In this document: piece by piece, positions 33,926 through 43,108 of the stretch
How the letters are laid out: each line of letters starts with the position of its first letter
Position numbering within the stretch: the stretch's first letter is position 1
Assembly: GCA_024699045.1 (NCBI GenBank)
Contig: JAILQK010000155.1
Coordinates: 1-64,000 of the forward strand
DNA length: 64,000 nucleotides
Direction: 5' to 3'
Origin: Lachnospiraceae bacterium
GTDB lineage: Bacteria; Bacillota; Clostridia; Lachnospirales; Lachnospiraceae
Position numbers and translations under genes: made by a program
Notes under the pieces: generated by a model
Databases searched by the model: none
What the model saw: only the letters and a program-made list of their open reading frames with translations
What the model was told of the DNA's origin: nothing

Positions 33926-34814
33926 CACATTGGGATACACCATGCAGCAGGGTGTAAAATCCATTTTCAGGAACAAAGTATTCTCTTTGGCCACTATAGC
34001 GACGATCGGAGCCTGTATCTTCCTTTTCGGGATCTTTTATTCTGTCGTGGTCAATTTTCAGAACATTATCCATCAGGCAGAGTCCGGCGTGGCCGTGACG
34101 GTCTTTTTTGAAAAGGACATTTCCGATGAAAGGATACAGGAGATCGGAGAGGAGATCAGCATGAGAGCCGAAGTGTCGAGGGTGGTCTTTGTATCCGCAG
34201 AGCAGGCCTGGGCTGATTTTAAGGACGAGTATCTGGGGGAATATGCAGATACCTTCGGTGACGATAATCCTCTTGAGGACGATGCGAACTATGAGGTTTA
34301 TCTGAGCGACGTATCCATGCAGGAGCAGCTGGTCGAATATATCTCCGGACTTCAGGGGGTAAAAGAGATCCACAAATCCGCAAATGTTGCAAATACGTTA
34401 AACGTTGCCAACAACCTTGTAAGCTATGTATCACTTGCGATCATATTTATCCTTTTTGCGGTCTCCATTTTCCTTATCAGCAATACGGTGGCGATAGGGA
34501 TATCCGTAAGGCGTGAAGAGATAGCGATCATGAAGCTTATAGGGGCTACCGATTTTGTGGTACGGTCCCCATTCCTTTTTGAGGGGATCATCCTCGGACT
34601 TATCGGAGCCGCGATTCCTCTTGTGATCATATATTATATATATAACAAGGCTGTAGGTTACGTTATCAAGGAATTTGCGGTGCTGAATTCGATACTTGCT
34701 TTCATTCCCGTGGAGCAGATCTTTTATACGCTGGTCCCTATCGCGTTGATCCTCGGCGTGGGAATAGGATTTCTGGGGAGCGCCATAACCGTTCGCAGAC
34801 ATTTGAGAGTATGA
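33915..34814 (+). CDS. ftsX: Cell-division membrane protein FtsX
   Basis: FtsX is the membrane half of FtsEX. The 299 residues start with a short cytoplasmic N terminus (YTMQQGVKSIFRNKVFSLA), a first helix near 24-45, an extracellular domain of about 120 residues that contacts the hydrolase activator, and three further helices from about 175 (LAIIFILFAVSIFLISNTV) to the end. The family motif GISVRREEIAIMKLIGAT lies between helices 2 and 3. The stop overlaps the next gene by ATGA, tying it to its likely extracellular partner. Confidence 0.95.
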   Translation: MRISTLGYTMQQGVKSIFRNKVFSLATIATIGACIFLFGIFYSVVVNFQNIIHQAESGVAVTVFFEKDISDERIQEIGEEISMRAEVSRVVFVSAEQAWADFKDEYLGEYADTFGDDNPLEDDANYEVYLSDVSMQEQLVEYISGLQGVKEIHKSANVANTLNVANNLVSYVSLAIIFILFAVSIFLISNTVAIGISVRREEIAIMKLIGATDFVVRSPFLFEGIILGLIGAAIPLVIIYYIYNKAVGYVIKEFAVLNSILAFIPVEQIFYTLVPIALILGVGIGFLGSAITVRRHLRV

Positions 34815-36190
34815 CAGGATTATTCCGGAAAACAAAATACGGGATCATATTTGTGCTGTGCCTGTTTCTGTGCATGGCACAATTTTCATTCCTGCCCGGG
34901 ACTGTTGCCTATGCGGATGAAGATGAGAATGATGATGGCAATGAGGAAGACAGCGGGGATAACAAAGAAGAAGACAAAAATGAAGAGAATAACAGCGGAA
35001 CAAGCGGTTCCTCTTCAGAGATCGAGGATATAAAACGTCAGATCGAAGAGTCCAAGGAGGCAAAAGAAAAGGCTAACGAGACCAAGCAGCAGCTTGCATC
35101 GGGCATGGCGGATGTACAGCAGGTGATAGGGTCTTTGGAGACGGAAAAGAACAATGTGGTAACATATGTTGCAACGCTGGATGCTGCAATGGAGCAGATA
35201 CAGGACGATCTGGACGCGATCAATGTGTCGATATCCGAAAATGAGGTTCAGATAGAGGATGCCAGAAGAGCGATCGAGAAGGCCGAAGCAGCGTTAGATG
35301 AGGCCGAAAGGGTGAGACAGGAGGAATACGAGAATATCAAGGATCAGGTAAAGTTTATGTACCTGGCAGGCAGATCCACCTTTTTGGAGATACTGGTTAC
35401 CGCCGAGAGTGTGAGCGATCTTTTGAACAGAACGCATTATATTTCGAAGATCATGGATTACGATCGCGAAAAGCTGAATGAGTATGCTGAGGCTGTGCGT
35501 GAGGCCGATGAGGCCAGACAGTTTCTGGAAGAGAATAAGGCGATCCTGGAAGAAAAGCAGGCGGCTCTGGAAGAAAAACAGGCAGAAGCTGAGGGAAAGA
35601 GGGACGATATGTCCACTCTGATCTCTGCAAAAGAAGCGGAGATAGGGCAGTACAATGCCGAAATCGGCAGCAAGGAAGAGCAGATCAAAGAATATGAACA
35701 GATGATAGCTCAGCAGGATGCGGAGATTGCCGCGATAGAGCAGGCGATTAAACAGCAGCAGGCTGCACTTGCAGAAGCAAGCCGAAGGGTGTACGGTGGA
35801 GGAAAGTTTGTATGGCCTGCACCGGGATACACAAGGATATCCGATGATTTCGGAATGCGGATACATCCTACGCTCGGGGTTCAGATGATGCATAACGGTA
35901 TTGATATGGCGGCCCCCACCGGTTCCCCGATACTGGCGGCGGCAGACGGAACCGTAATAGCGGCCTCATATTCCGGTACTATGGGAAACTATATCATGAT
36001 CGACCATGGTTCTGATATAATAACCGTGTATATGCATGCATCCTCGCTTGGGGTATCAGCCGGGCAGGAAGTATCGGCGGGAGACAGGATAGGATCCGTC
36101 GGGTCGACGGGAAGGAGTACCGGACCGCATCTGCATTTCGGAGTAAGAAAAGACGGGTCATATGTCAATCCGTGGTCCTATCTGAAATAA
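34811..36190 (+). CDS. EnvC/PcsB-type M23 peptidoglycan hydrolase or activator
   Basis: A secreted protein of 459 residues. A signal peptide ends near VAYADED, an acidic Asn-rich stretch follows, then a long coiled coil (about 65-325, Glu/Gln/Ala-rich) and a C-terminal M23 domain. The zinc-type motifs are present: MMHNGIDMAAP with His and Asp, and HLHFG, with HASS between, so it could be an active endopeptidase rather than a degenerate activator such as E. coli EnvC. The coiled coil probably docks on the FtsX outer loop, so ATP use by FtsE would gate its activity; this is known for EnvC and PcsB and inferred here. It overlaps ftsX by four bases. Confidence 0.93.
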   Translation: MTGLFRKTKYGIIFVLCLFLCMAQFSFLPGTVAYADEDENDDGNEEDSGDNKEEDKNEENNSGTSGSSSEIEDIKRQIEESKEAKEKANETKQQLASGMADVQQVIGSLETEKNNVVTYVATLDAAMEQIQDDLDAINVSISENEVQIEDARRAIEKAEAALDEAERVRQEEYENIKDQVKFMYLAGRSTFLEILVTAESVSDLLNRTHYISKIMDYDREKLNEYAEAVREADEARQFLEENKAILEEKQAALEEKQAEAEGKRDDMSTLISAKEAEIGQYNAEIGSKEEQIKEYEQMIAQQDAEIAAIEQAIKQQQAALAEASRRVYGGGKFVWPAPGYTRISDDFGMRIHPTLGVQMMHNGIDMAAPTGSPILAAADGTVIAASYSGTMGNYIMIDHGSDIITVYMHASSLGVSAGQEVSAGDRIGSVGSTGRSTGPHLHFGVRKDGSYVNPWSYLK

Positions 36191-36223
36191 GGGATGCGAC
36201 CGATCAATAAAAGAGGTGTTTTA

Positions 36224-37477
36224 ATGAACGAAAAAACATGGGAACAGACCGGAAAGGGGCAGTACGAACTAAAGACCTCTCCGTATAGCGGATATAATGA
36301 ACCGGCCGGCAAAAGGGACAAAAAGGGACATTTCATGACTCCTTTCATCCTGGGATTTGCAGCAGGAATACTTCTGGTGCTCGTGATCTACTTTGCTGCG
36401 TTCCGTTTCTCGAATTCATTATCGCTCGCAACCCAGAAAAAGATCGGGCTGCTGGAATCCGTAATAGACCGGTACTATATGGGAGAAAGAGAAGAGCAGT
36501 CCGAGGCGGACGGGATATACAAAGGTATAGTCGGTTCGCTCGGGGATAAATATGCCGGCTATTTTACGAAGGAAGAACTGACCATCTCCAGAGAGGACAG
36601 CGCAGGAGAATTTTCCGGGATAGGCTGTACGATAGGAATGGATCAGGAGCTGGGGGTATGTTTCATCGCTTCAGTTATGGAGGGATATGCGGCGGAAGAA
36701 GCCGGGATACAGGAGGGAGACTATTTTCTCGAGGTAGACGGGGAGGACGCCACAGGATGGTCATCATCGGAGGTCGCGTCTCATGTTAAGGGTAAGACGG
36801 GGACAACCGTAGATCTCAAGATGCTTCGCGGTACCGAGGAGCTGGATTTTACCGTGGAACGGGTCATGGTTGAAGTGGAGACCGTGGAATCAAGAATGGA
36901 GGATGAGAAAGAAAAGATCGGATATATCAGGATCCTTGAATTCGATGAGATAACCGTTTCACAGTTTATTGATGCAAAGAAACAACTTGAAGAAGAGGGA
37001 ATGAAGGCATTGATCCTCGATCTCAGGAGCAATCCCGGAGGACTGGTAGACGCCTGTTCCGATATCGCTTCAGAGATGCTGCCCAAGGGACTGATCGCAT
37101 ATTCCGAGACAAAGGACGGCAGGCGGTTTGAGTGGAAGTCTGACGGAAAGAGCGAGATAGATATTCCCGTAGTGATACTTGTGAATAAAAATACGGCATC
37201 GGCAGCCGAGATCCTTACAGGGGCGATGAAGGATTACGACAAGGCGAAGATCATCGGAACAACGACCTTCGGAAAGGGGATAATACAGAATACATACGGG
37301 CTTGGAGACGGCACAGCGGTCGAATTTACCGTCGGGCAGTATTATCTCCCGAACGGAGAGATGATACATGAAGTAGGGATAGATCCCGACATAGAGGTAG
37401 AGCTTGATGCCGAAGCATATCTTAAGGATGGATCGGATAATCAGCTTGAAGCAGCCCTGAAGGAATTAAAAAAATAG
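36224..37477 (+). CDS. Carboxy-terminal processing protease (CtpA/CtpB, S41 family)
   Basis: A membrane-tethered serine protease of 417 residues acting outside the cell. One transmembrane helix near 40-62 (FILGFAAGILLVLVIYFAAF) is followed by a cap, a PDZ domain (near 125-205: GIGCTIGMDQELGVCFI, EEAGIQEGDYFLEVDG) and the catalytic domain with LRSNPGG, the nucleophile Ser in NKNTASAAEIL and the general-base Lys in TFGKGIIQ. The ATG at 36224 has AGAGGTG seven bases ahead. CtpB-type proteases process secreted regulators or peptidoglycan hydrolases; the position next to the M23 gene suggests that it trims or removes that protein. Confidence 0.94.
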   Translation: MNEKTWEQTGKGQYELKTSPYSGYNEPAGKRDKKGHFMTPFILGFAAGILLVLVIYFAAFRFSNSLSLATQKKIGLLESVIDRYYMGEREEQSEADGIYKGIVGSLGDKYAGYFTKEELTISREDSAGEFSGIGCTIGMDQELGVCFIASVMEGYAAEEAGIQEGDYFLEVDGEDATGWSSSEVASHVKGKTGTTVDLKMLRGTEELDFTVERVMVEVETVESRMEDEKEKIGYIRILEFDEITVSQFIDAKKQLEEEGMKALILDLRSNPGGLVDACSDIASEMLPKGLIAYSETKDGRRFEWKSDGKSEIDIPVVILVNKNTASAAEILTGAMKDYDKAKIIGTTTFGKGIIQNTYGLGDGTAVEFTVGQYYLPNGEMIHEVGIDPDIEVELDAEAYLKDGSDNQLEAALKELKK

Positions 37478-37519
37478 ATCCATAAATTCATCGTAGGGTT
37501 TTCTACTGTTCTTAAATTA

Positions 37520-37528
37520 TGATATAAT
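37520..37528 (+). promoter_or_regulatory. Extended -10 promoter of thrS
   Basis: TGATATAAT is a perfect extended -10, 42 bases before the start codon. The -35 is poor. The short leader leaves no room for a T-box. Confidence 0.6.
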
Positions 37529-37569
37529 CAGAATTCGGATAAAATTTAAGGAGAGAGGAAATTTCTGCA

Positions 37570-39357
37570 ATGGAAAGAGAAGAGTTTTTATCTTTATACA
37601 GGCATTCGCTGGCACATGTTCTTGCAAAAGCAGTCATAGAGATCTTTGGAAAAGAGGTTCAGTATGCCATTGGTCCGCAGATAGCCGACGGGGCTTATTA
37701 TGATTTTGTTCTTCCGAGATCAGCCTCGCCCGAGGATTTTGCGGCGATAGAAGAGCGTATGCGCGAAATATTAAAGCGTAAGGAACCCTGGACAAGACGG
37801 GAGATCTCCAAAAAAGAGGCACTGGATCTGTTTCAGGATCAGAAATACAAGAAAGAGATAATAAACGATCTACCCGAAGATGAAACGATAAGCATATATT
37901 ATACAGGGGATGATTACGTTGATCTTTGCCGCGGGCCGCATGTTGAGAATTCAGCAGAGCTCCTTCAGACCGCGTTTAAGGTAAAAGCAGTATCCGCCGC
38001 TTATTGGAGAGGCGATGCCAAAAATGACTCAATGCAGAGGATATATATCTATGCCTTTCCCTCCAAGGATGAATTAAAGAAGCACCTGGCGTTTGTCAAA
38101 GAAGCAGAAGAAAGGGATCATAAAAAGCTTGGCCCCGAACTGCAGCTTTTCATGTTCCATGAATCCGCGCCCGGCATGCCGTACTGGCTTCCCAGAGGAT
38201 GGAGACTGTATCGCGCGCTTGTGGAATACTGGAGAAATATTCACGACAGGAACGGATATCAGGAGATATCCGCACCTGTCATAAACAACAAAAAACTGTG
38301 GCTTATCTCAGGTCACTGGGCGCATTACAAAGACAATATGTTCATCATACCGGGAACGACATGGACTCCTGATGCGGATGACGTTATGGCCGCAAAACCC
38401 ATGAACTGCCCGAATGCGATGCTTACATATGCCAAGACAAACCATTCCTACAGAGAACTTCCCATAAGATATAACGAGCTCGATATGGTACATCGCAAGG
38501 AAAAGAGCGGTGCGCTTAACGGGCTTTTCAGAGTGCAGGCTTTCAGACAGGATGATGACCATACTTTTGTGACCGTTTCGCAGATCGAGGAGGAAATAGA
38601 TAATATCATCTCTATCGCCGACGAGATATATTCAACCTTTGGTATCACATACAGAGCGGAGCTTTCCACGCGCCCGGAGGATTTCATGGGTGATATCGAG
38701 GACTGGAATCAGGCCGAGGCAGCATTAAAACGGATACTTGACAATAAATACGGAGAGGGCGGTTACGAGGTCAACGAGGGAGACGGAGCCTTCTACGGAC
38801 CCAAGATAGATCTTCAGATCAAGGACGCGCTGGGCCGTGAATGGCAGTGCGGCACGATACAGCTTGATTTCCAGCTCCCTCATAATTTTGGGCTTACTTA
38901 TCAGGATCAGACCGGGAAGATGATCCAGCCGGTCGTTATCCACCGGGCGATATTTGGTTCCCTGGAGCGGTTTATCGGCATTCTGATCGAAAACTTCAAG
39001 GGAGCATTTCCCTTCTGGCTCTCACCTTATCAGGTCGGAATAGTTCCCATAAGGGTGGAGCATAATGAATATGCGCTCGAAGTAAAAAAAATCCTTGAGA
39101 ATGCAGGGATCAGAGCGGAATGTGATACGGCCGACAAGAACATGAACGAAAAGATCAAAGAGTACAAAAATCTCAAAGATCCTTATATCATCGTTGTAGG
39201 GGATAAAGAAGCGGCAGACAGAACGGTGTCGATCAATATCCGCGGCGTGAAGCAGCAGCTTCACGGAGTGACGATCGAGAGACTGGTAGCAATGTGCCGG
39301 AAGATGAATGAGGAGCACATGATAGATCTTATAGTCTCCGATGAGGGGAAAGAATAA
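37570..39357 (+). CDS. thrS: Threonyl-tRNA synthetase lacking the TGS domain
   Basis: ThrRS charges tRNA-Thr and edits mischarged serine. The 595-residue chain begins directly with the editing domain (HSLAHVLAKAV near 12-22, and DLCRGPHV near 118 with the editing Cys and His) where most bacterial ThrRS have about 60 residues of TGS domain first. The catalytic core is complete: zinc-binding Cys in PMNCPNAM, motif 2 FRVQAFRQDDDHTFV, motif 3 HRAIFGSLERFIGIL, and an anticodon-binding domain at the C terminus. There is no in-frame upstream sequence for TGS: only 92 bases separate it from the previous gene. Confidence 0.96.
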   Translation: MEREEFLSLYRHSLAHVLAKAVIEIFGKEVQYAIGPQIADGAYYDFVLPRSASPEDFAAIEERMREILKRKEPWTRREISKKEALDLFQDQKYKKEIINDLPEDETISIYYTGDDYVDLCRGPHVENSAELLQTAFKVKAVSAAYWRGDAKNDSMQRIYIYAFPSKDELKKHLAFVKEAEERDHKKLGPELQLFMFHESAPGMPYWLPRGWRLYRALVEYWRNIHDRNGYQEISAPVINNKKLWLISGHWAHYKDNMFIIPGTTWTPDADDVMAAKPMNCPNAMLTYAKTNHSYRELPIRYNELDMVHRKEKSGALNGLFRVQAFRQDDDHTFVTVSQIEEEIDNIISIADEIYSTFGITYRAELSTRPEDFMGDIEDWNQAEAALKRILDNKYGEGGYEVNEGDGAFYGPKIDLQIKDALGREWQCGTIQLDFQLPHNFGLTYQDQTGKMIQPVVIHRAIFGSLERFIGILIENFKGAFPFWLSPYQVGIVPIRVEHNEYALEVKKILENAGIRAECDTADKNMNEKIKEYKNLKDPYIIVVGDKEAADRTVSINIRGVKQQLHGVTIERLVAMCRKMNEEHMIDLIVSDEGKE

Positions 39358-39373
39358 GTGATCGATAGCTCGG

Positions 39374-39394
39374 CAGGCTGCTTAAGGCAGCCTG
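39374..39394 (+). terminator. Possible terminator between thrS and carB
   Basis: An 8-bp perfect stem (CAGGCTGC/GCAGCCTG) with a TTAAG loop begins 17 bases after the thrS stop. The tail TTGTCATATACT is only weakly T-rich, so it may attenuate rather than stop transcription. Confidence 0.5.
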
Positions 39395-39430
39395 TTGTCA
39401 TATACTAAATAATACAGAGGAGAAACACAA

Positions 39431-42400
39431 ATGGCGCAGAGAACAGATATCCATAAGGTGCTGATAATCGGGTCCGGACCGATCATAATCGGACAGGCCT
39501 GTGAATTTGATTACTCAGGTACGCAAGCCTGTAAGGCGCTGAAAAGCCTGGGGTATGAAATAGTCCTGGTAAACTCCAATCCCGCAACGATAATGACGGA
39601 TCCGGAGACGGCGGACGTAACCTATATAGAACCGCTGAATGTAGACAGGCTGACTCAGATAATCGAAAAAGAGCGGCCGGATGCGCTGCTCCCGAATCTG
39701 GGAGGACAGAGCGGACTGAATCTGTGCGCAGAGCTGTATAAGGCGGGAGTTCTTGATAAATATAATGTAAAAGTCATAGGAGTTCAGGTTGATGCCATAG
39801 AGCGGGGAGAGGACCGGGTTGAGTTCAAAAAGACCATGGACAGCCTTGGGATAGAGATGGCGCGGTCCAGAGTTTCCTACTCGGTAGAAGAAGCGTTGGA
39901 GATAGCGGAGGAGCTCGGGTATCCTGTCGTGCTGAGACCGGCATATACAATGGGTGGCGCCGGAGGCGGCCTGGTATATAACAAAGAAGAACTCAAGACC
40001 GTCTGTGCCAGAGGACTTCAGGCCTCTATAGTTCATCAGGTCCTGGTCGAGGAATGTGTTTCAGGCTGGGAGGAGCTGGAGCTGGAAGTCGTCCGTGATA
40101 AGGACAACAATATGATCACGGTCTGCTTTATCGAAAATGTCGATCCCATGGGGGTTCATACGGGAGATTCTTTCTGTACCGCTCCGATGCTCACGATATC
40201 AGAAGACGTGCAGAAGAAGCTTCAGGAACAGGCTTATAAGATAGTAGAACATATCGGCGTGATAGGCGGGACCAATGTGCAGTTTGCGCACGATCCGAAA
40301 ACCGGACGCATCATAGTCATAGAGATAAATCCCAGGACCTCAAGGTCATCGGCGCTGGCCTCAAAAGCGACCGGGTTTCCGATCGCTCTGGTCTCGGCAA
40401 AGCTTGCTACCGGACTCACACTGAAAGATCTAAAAGACAGTGTCTGGGGAGACCTTTCGCAGTACAGACCCGAAGGGGATTTTGTGGTGGTCAAGTTTGC
40501 CAGATGGGCTTTTGAAAAATTCAAAGGAGTTGAGGATAAGCTCGGGACCCAGATGAGAGCGGTCGGAGAAGTAATGTCCATAGGAAAGACCTACAAAGAA
40601 GCTTTCCAGAAAGCGATAAGATCTCTGGAAAAGGGCAGATACGGATTGGGGCATATGACAGGTCTGAGCGGGCTTTCACTTCAGGAGCTGTTACAAAAGC
40701 TTGCGACTCCGAATTCGGAAAGACATTTTGAGATGTATGAAGCGCTCAGAAAAGGGGCAACGATAGATGAGATCCATGAGATCACTAATGTAAAGAGATA
40801 CTTCATTGAGCAGATGAAAGAGCTGGTCGATGAAGAGGAAGAGCTTTTGAAGAGTAAGGGCAGCCTTCCTTCCGATGAAAAGCTTATACGGGCGAAGAAG
40901 GACGGCTTCTCCGACAGATATCTGTCAGAGATACTCGGGATCTCCGAGGATGACATACGTGAAAGAAGGACCGCGCTGGGGGTTACCGAGGTCTACGATG
41001 CGGTACATGTGAGCGGGACCGAAAACAGTGCATATTACTATTCAACCTATAACTCTGATAAGACTGCGGACATAGCCGATCGCAGCAAGAAAAAGGTAAT
41101 GATCCTCGGAGGAGGTCCTAACCGGATAGGACAGGGGATCGAATTTGATTATTGCTGCGTACATGCGGCAAAAAGTCTTAAAAAGCTGGGATTTGAGACG
41201 ATAATCGTAAACTGCAATCCCGAGACGGTATCGACCGATTACGACACGTCTGACAGACTTTATTTTGAGCCGCTCACATTGGAGGATGTGCTTTCGGTTT
41301 ATCACACTGAAAAGCCGGACGGCGTGATCGCTCAGTTTGGAGGCCAGACCCCGCTTAACCTGGCGGCATCTCTTAAGAAAAACGGCGTGAACATTCTCGG
41401 GACCTCTCCGGAAGTCATAGATCTTGCCGAGGACAGGGACAGATTCAGAAATATGATGGACAAGCTCGGGATCCCCATGCCGGAATCCGGAATGGCAACT
41501 ACCGTAGAAGAGGCTAAAAAGGTGGCAGCGGAAATATCCTATCCCGTGATGGTCAGACCTTCATATGTCCTTGGCGGCAGAGGAATGGAGATCGTATATG
41601 ATGACAACCAGATGGAGGAGTATATGAAGGCGGCGGTGGGGGTCACTCCCGACAGACCGATCCTTATAGACAGATTTCTTCATCATGCAACAGAGTGTGA
41701 GGCCGATGCGATCTCTGACGGAGAGATGGCTTATGTGCCGGCAGTGATGGAGCATATAGAGCTGGCGGGAATTCATTCCGGGGATTCGGCATGTATCATT
41801 CCGTCAAAGCATATTTCGGAGAATAATCTTAACACCATCAAGGATTATACCAAAAGGATGGCAGTCGAAATGGGTGTGAGGGGGCTGCTCAATATACAGT
41901 TTGCGATAGAAGATGACAAAGTATTCGTGATCGAGGCCAATCCGAGGGCCAGTCGTACGGTGCCTTTGGTCTCCAAGGTGTGTGGGATCCGAATGGTCCC
42001 GATAGCGGTTGAGATAATCTCCGGAGAGCTTACCGGAAAGCCTTCCCCGGTTCCGGGCCTCAAAGAAAGGCACATCCCGTATTACGGTATCAAAGAAGCG
42101 GTATTTCCGTTCAATATGTTCCCCGAGGTGGATCCGCTCCTGGGGCCGGAGATGCGCTCCACGGGTGAAGTTCTGGGAATAGCGGAGAGCACCGGCCTTG
42201 CTTTCTGCAAGGCAGAGGAGGCCGCAAAAAGCGGTCTGCCGAATAACGGGACGGTGCTTATATCGCTTAACAAGGCGGATAAGCCCGAGGTGGTAGAGCT
42301 TGCCAGGGCTTTTCATGATGCAGGCTTTAATATAATGGCAACAAAAGGAAACCATGACAGGATAACGAACGCCGGGATCCCCGCCCAGATGGTAAAGAAG

Positions 42401-42652
42401 CTGCATGAGGGAAGGCCGAACGTGATCGATTATATGACAAACGGAGAGATCCAGCTGGTGGTTAATTCTCCTATCGGAAAAGACTCTATCTACGATGACA
42501 GCTATCTGAGAAAGGCTGCGGTCAAAAACCGGATCACCTATATCACCACCGTGGCGGCTGCAAGAGCGGCGGCGGAAGGGATAGGATTCGAGAATAAAAA
42601 CGGCAAAGGAGAAGTGAAGAGTCTCCAGGAGTGGCACAAACTGATAAAGTAG
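39431..42652 (+). CDS. carB: Carbamoyl-phosphate synthase large subunit
   Basis: CarB makes carbamoyl phosphate for pyrimidine and arginine synthesis, using ammonia from the small subunit CarA. The 1073 residues contain the two ATP-grasp halves, each starting with a pre-ATP-grasp segment (IIGSGPIIIGQACEFDYSG near 12; ILGGGPNRIGQGIEFDYCC near 557) and holding the metal/ATP motifs (EINPRTSRSSALASKATG; EANPRASRTVPLVSKVCG). A C-terminal MGS-like allosteric domain (from about 930, FHDAGFNIMATKGNHD) is present. carA is not adjacent and not in this window, which is unusual since the two are commonly paired. Confidence 0.98.
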   Translation: MAQRTDIHKVLIIGSGPIIIGQACEFDYSGTQACKALKSLGYEIVLVNSNPATIMTDPETADVTYIEPLNVDRLTQIIEKERPDALLPNLGGQSGLNLCAELYKAGVLDKYNVKVIGVQVDAIERGEDRVEFKKTMDSLGIEMARSRVSYSVEEALEIAEELGYPVVLRPAYTMGGAGGGLVYNKEELKTVCARGLQASIVHQVLVEECVSGWEELELEVVRDKDNNMITVCFIENVDPMGVHTGDSFCTAPMLTISEDVQKKLQEQAYKIVEHIGVIGGTNVQFAHDPKTGRIIVIEINPRTSRSSALASKATGFPIALVSAKLATGLTLKDLKDSVWGDLSQYRPEGDFVVVKFARWAFEKFKGVEDKLGTQMRAVGEVMSIGKTYKEAFQKAIRSLEKGRYGLGHMTGLSGLSLQELLQKLATPNSERHFEMYEALRKGATIDEIHEITNVKRYFIEQMKELVDEEEELLKSKGSLPSDEKLIRAKKDGFSDRYLSEILGISEDDIRERRTALGVTEVYDAVHVSGTENSAYYYSTYNSDKTADIADRSKKKVMILGGGPNRIGQGIEFDYCCVHAAKSLKKLGFETIIVNCNPETVSTDYDTSDRLYFEPLTLEDVLSVYHTEKPDGVIAQFGGQTPLNLAASLKKNGVNILGTSPEVIDLAEDRDRFRNMMDKLGIPMPESGMATTVEEAKKVAAEISYPVMVRPSYVLGGRGMEIVYDDNQMEEYMKAAVGVTPDRPILIDRFLHHATECEADAISDGEMAYVPAVMEHIELAGIHSGDSACIIPSKHISENNLNTIKDYTKRMAVEMGVRGLLNIQFAIEDDKVFVIEANPRASRTVPLVSKVCGIRMVPIAVEIISGELTGKPSPVPGLKERHIPYYGIKEAVFPFNMFPEVDPLLGPEMRSTGEVLGIAESTGLAFCKAEEAAKSGLPNNGTVLISLNKADKPEVVELARAFHDAGFNIMATKGNHDRITNAGIPAQMVKKLHEGRPNVIDYMTNGEIQLVVNSPIGKDSIYDDSYLRKAAVKNRITYITTVAAARAAAEGIGFENKNGKGEVKSLQEWHKLIK

Positions 42653-42709
42653 GAAGACAAAGATCTTCCGATAAGAAAAACAAACTATAATCATTCAGGA
42701 GGGAGAAAC

Positions 42710-43108
42710 ATGAAGTCACTGATCAACGAGTTTAAGGAATTCATATCAAAAGGTAATGTTATGAGCATGGCCATAGGTATTATCATCGGGGGTGCGTTCA
42801 CAACCATTGTCACATCGGTCGTAGAGGATATCATAGGACCGCTCATTGGCCTGATATGCGGGGGGCTTGATTTTTCTTCTCTTTCGGTAGGGATCGGTGA
42901 TGCGCAGATCATGTTCGGAAATTTCATCCAGGCGGTCATTAATTTCCTTATCACTGCAGTGGTGCTTTTCCTTATTATCAAGTCATTCAATACGATGAAA
43001 GAAAAGGCTGACAAGCTCAGAAAGAAAGAAGAGGAAGAGGCAGCCGCTGAGGAGCCTTCGGAAGAGGTTCTGCTGCTCAGAGAGATAAGAGATTCCCTGA
43101 AAAAATGA
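42710..43108 (+). CDS. mscL: Large-conductance mechanosensitive channel
   Basis: MscL opens under membrane tension to release solutes on osmotic downshock. The 132 residues have the typical amphipathic N-terminal helix (LINEFKEFISKGNVMSMAIG), the pore helix TM1 (GIIIGGAFTTIVTSVVEDII), a periplasmic loop, TM2 (AVINFLITAVVLFLIIKSFN) and a charged C-terminal helix rich in Glu/Lys. AGGAGGG gives an excellent ribosome site. TATAAT at 42686 may be the -10 of its own promoter. It overlaps the GNAT gene by four bases. Confidence 0.97.
   Translation: MKSLINEFKEFISKGNVMSMAIGIIIGGAFTTIVTSVVEDIIGPLIGLICGGLDFSSLSVGIGDAQIMFGNFIQAVINFLITAVVLFLIIKSFNTMKEKADKLRKKEEEEAAAEEPSEEVLLLREIRDSLKK

Noticed and set aside
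37478-37569. T-box riboswitch ahead of thrS
   Set aside because: Only 92 bases are available, the promoter takes up much of them, and neither a specifier loop nor a terminator/antiterminator pair can be formed.
41804-42694. 296-codon open frame on the minus strand opposite carB
   Set aside because: Fully antisense to well-conserved CarB sequence with no family resemblance.
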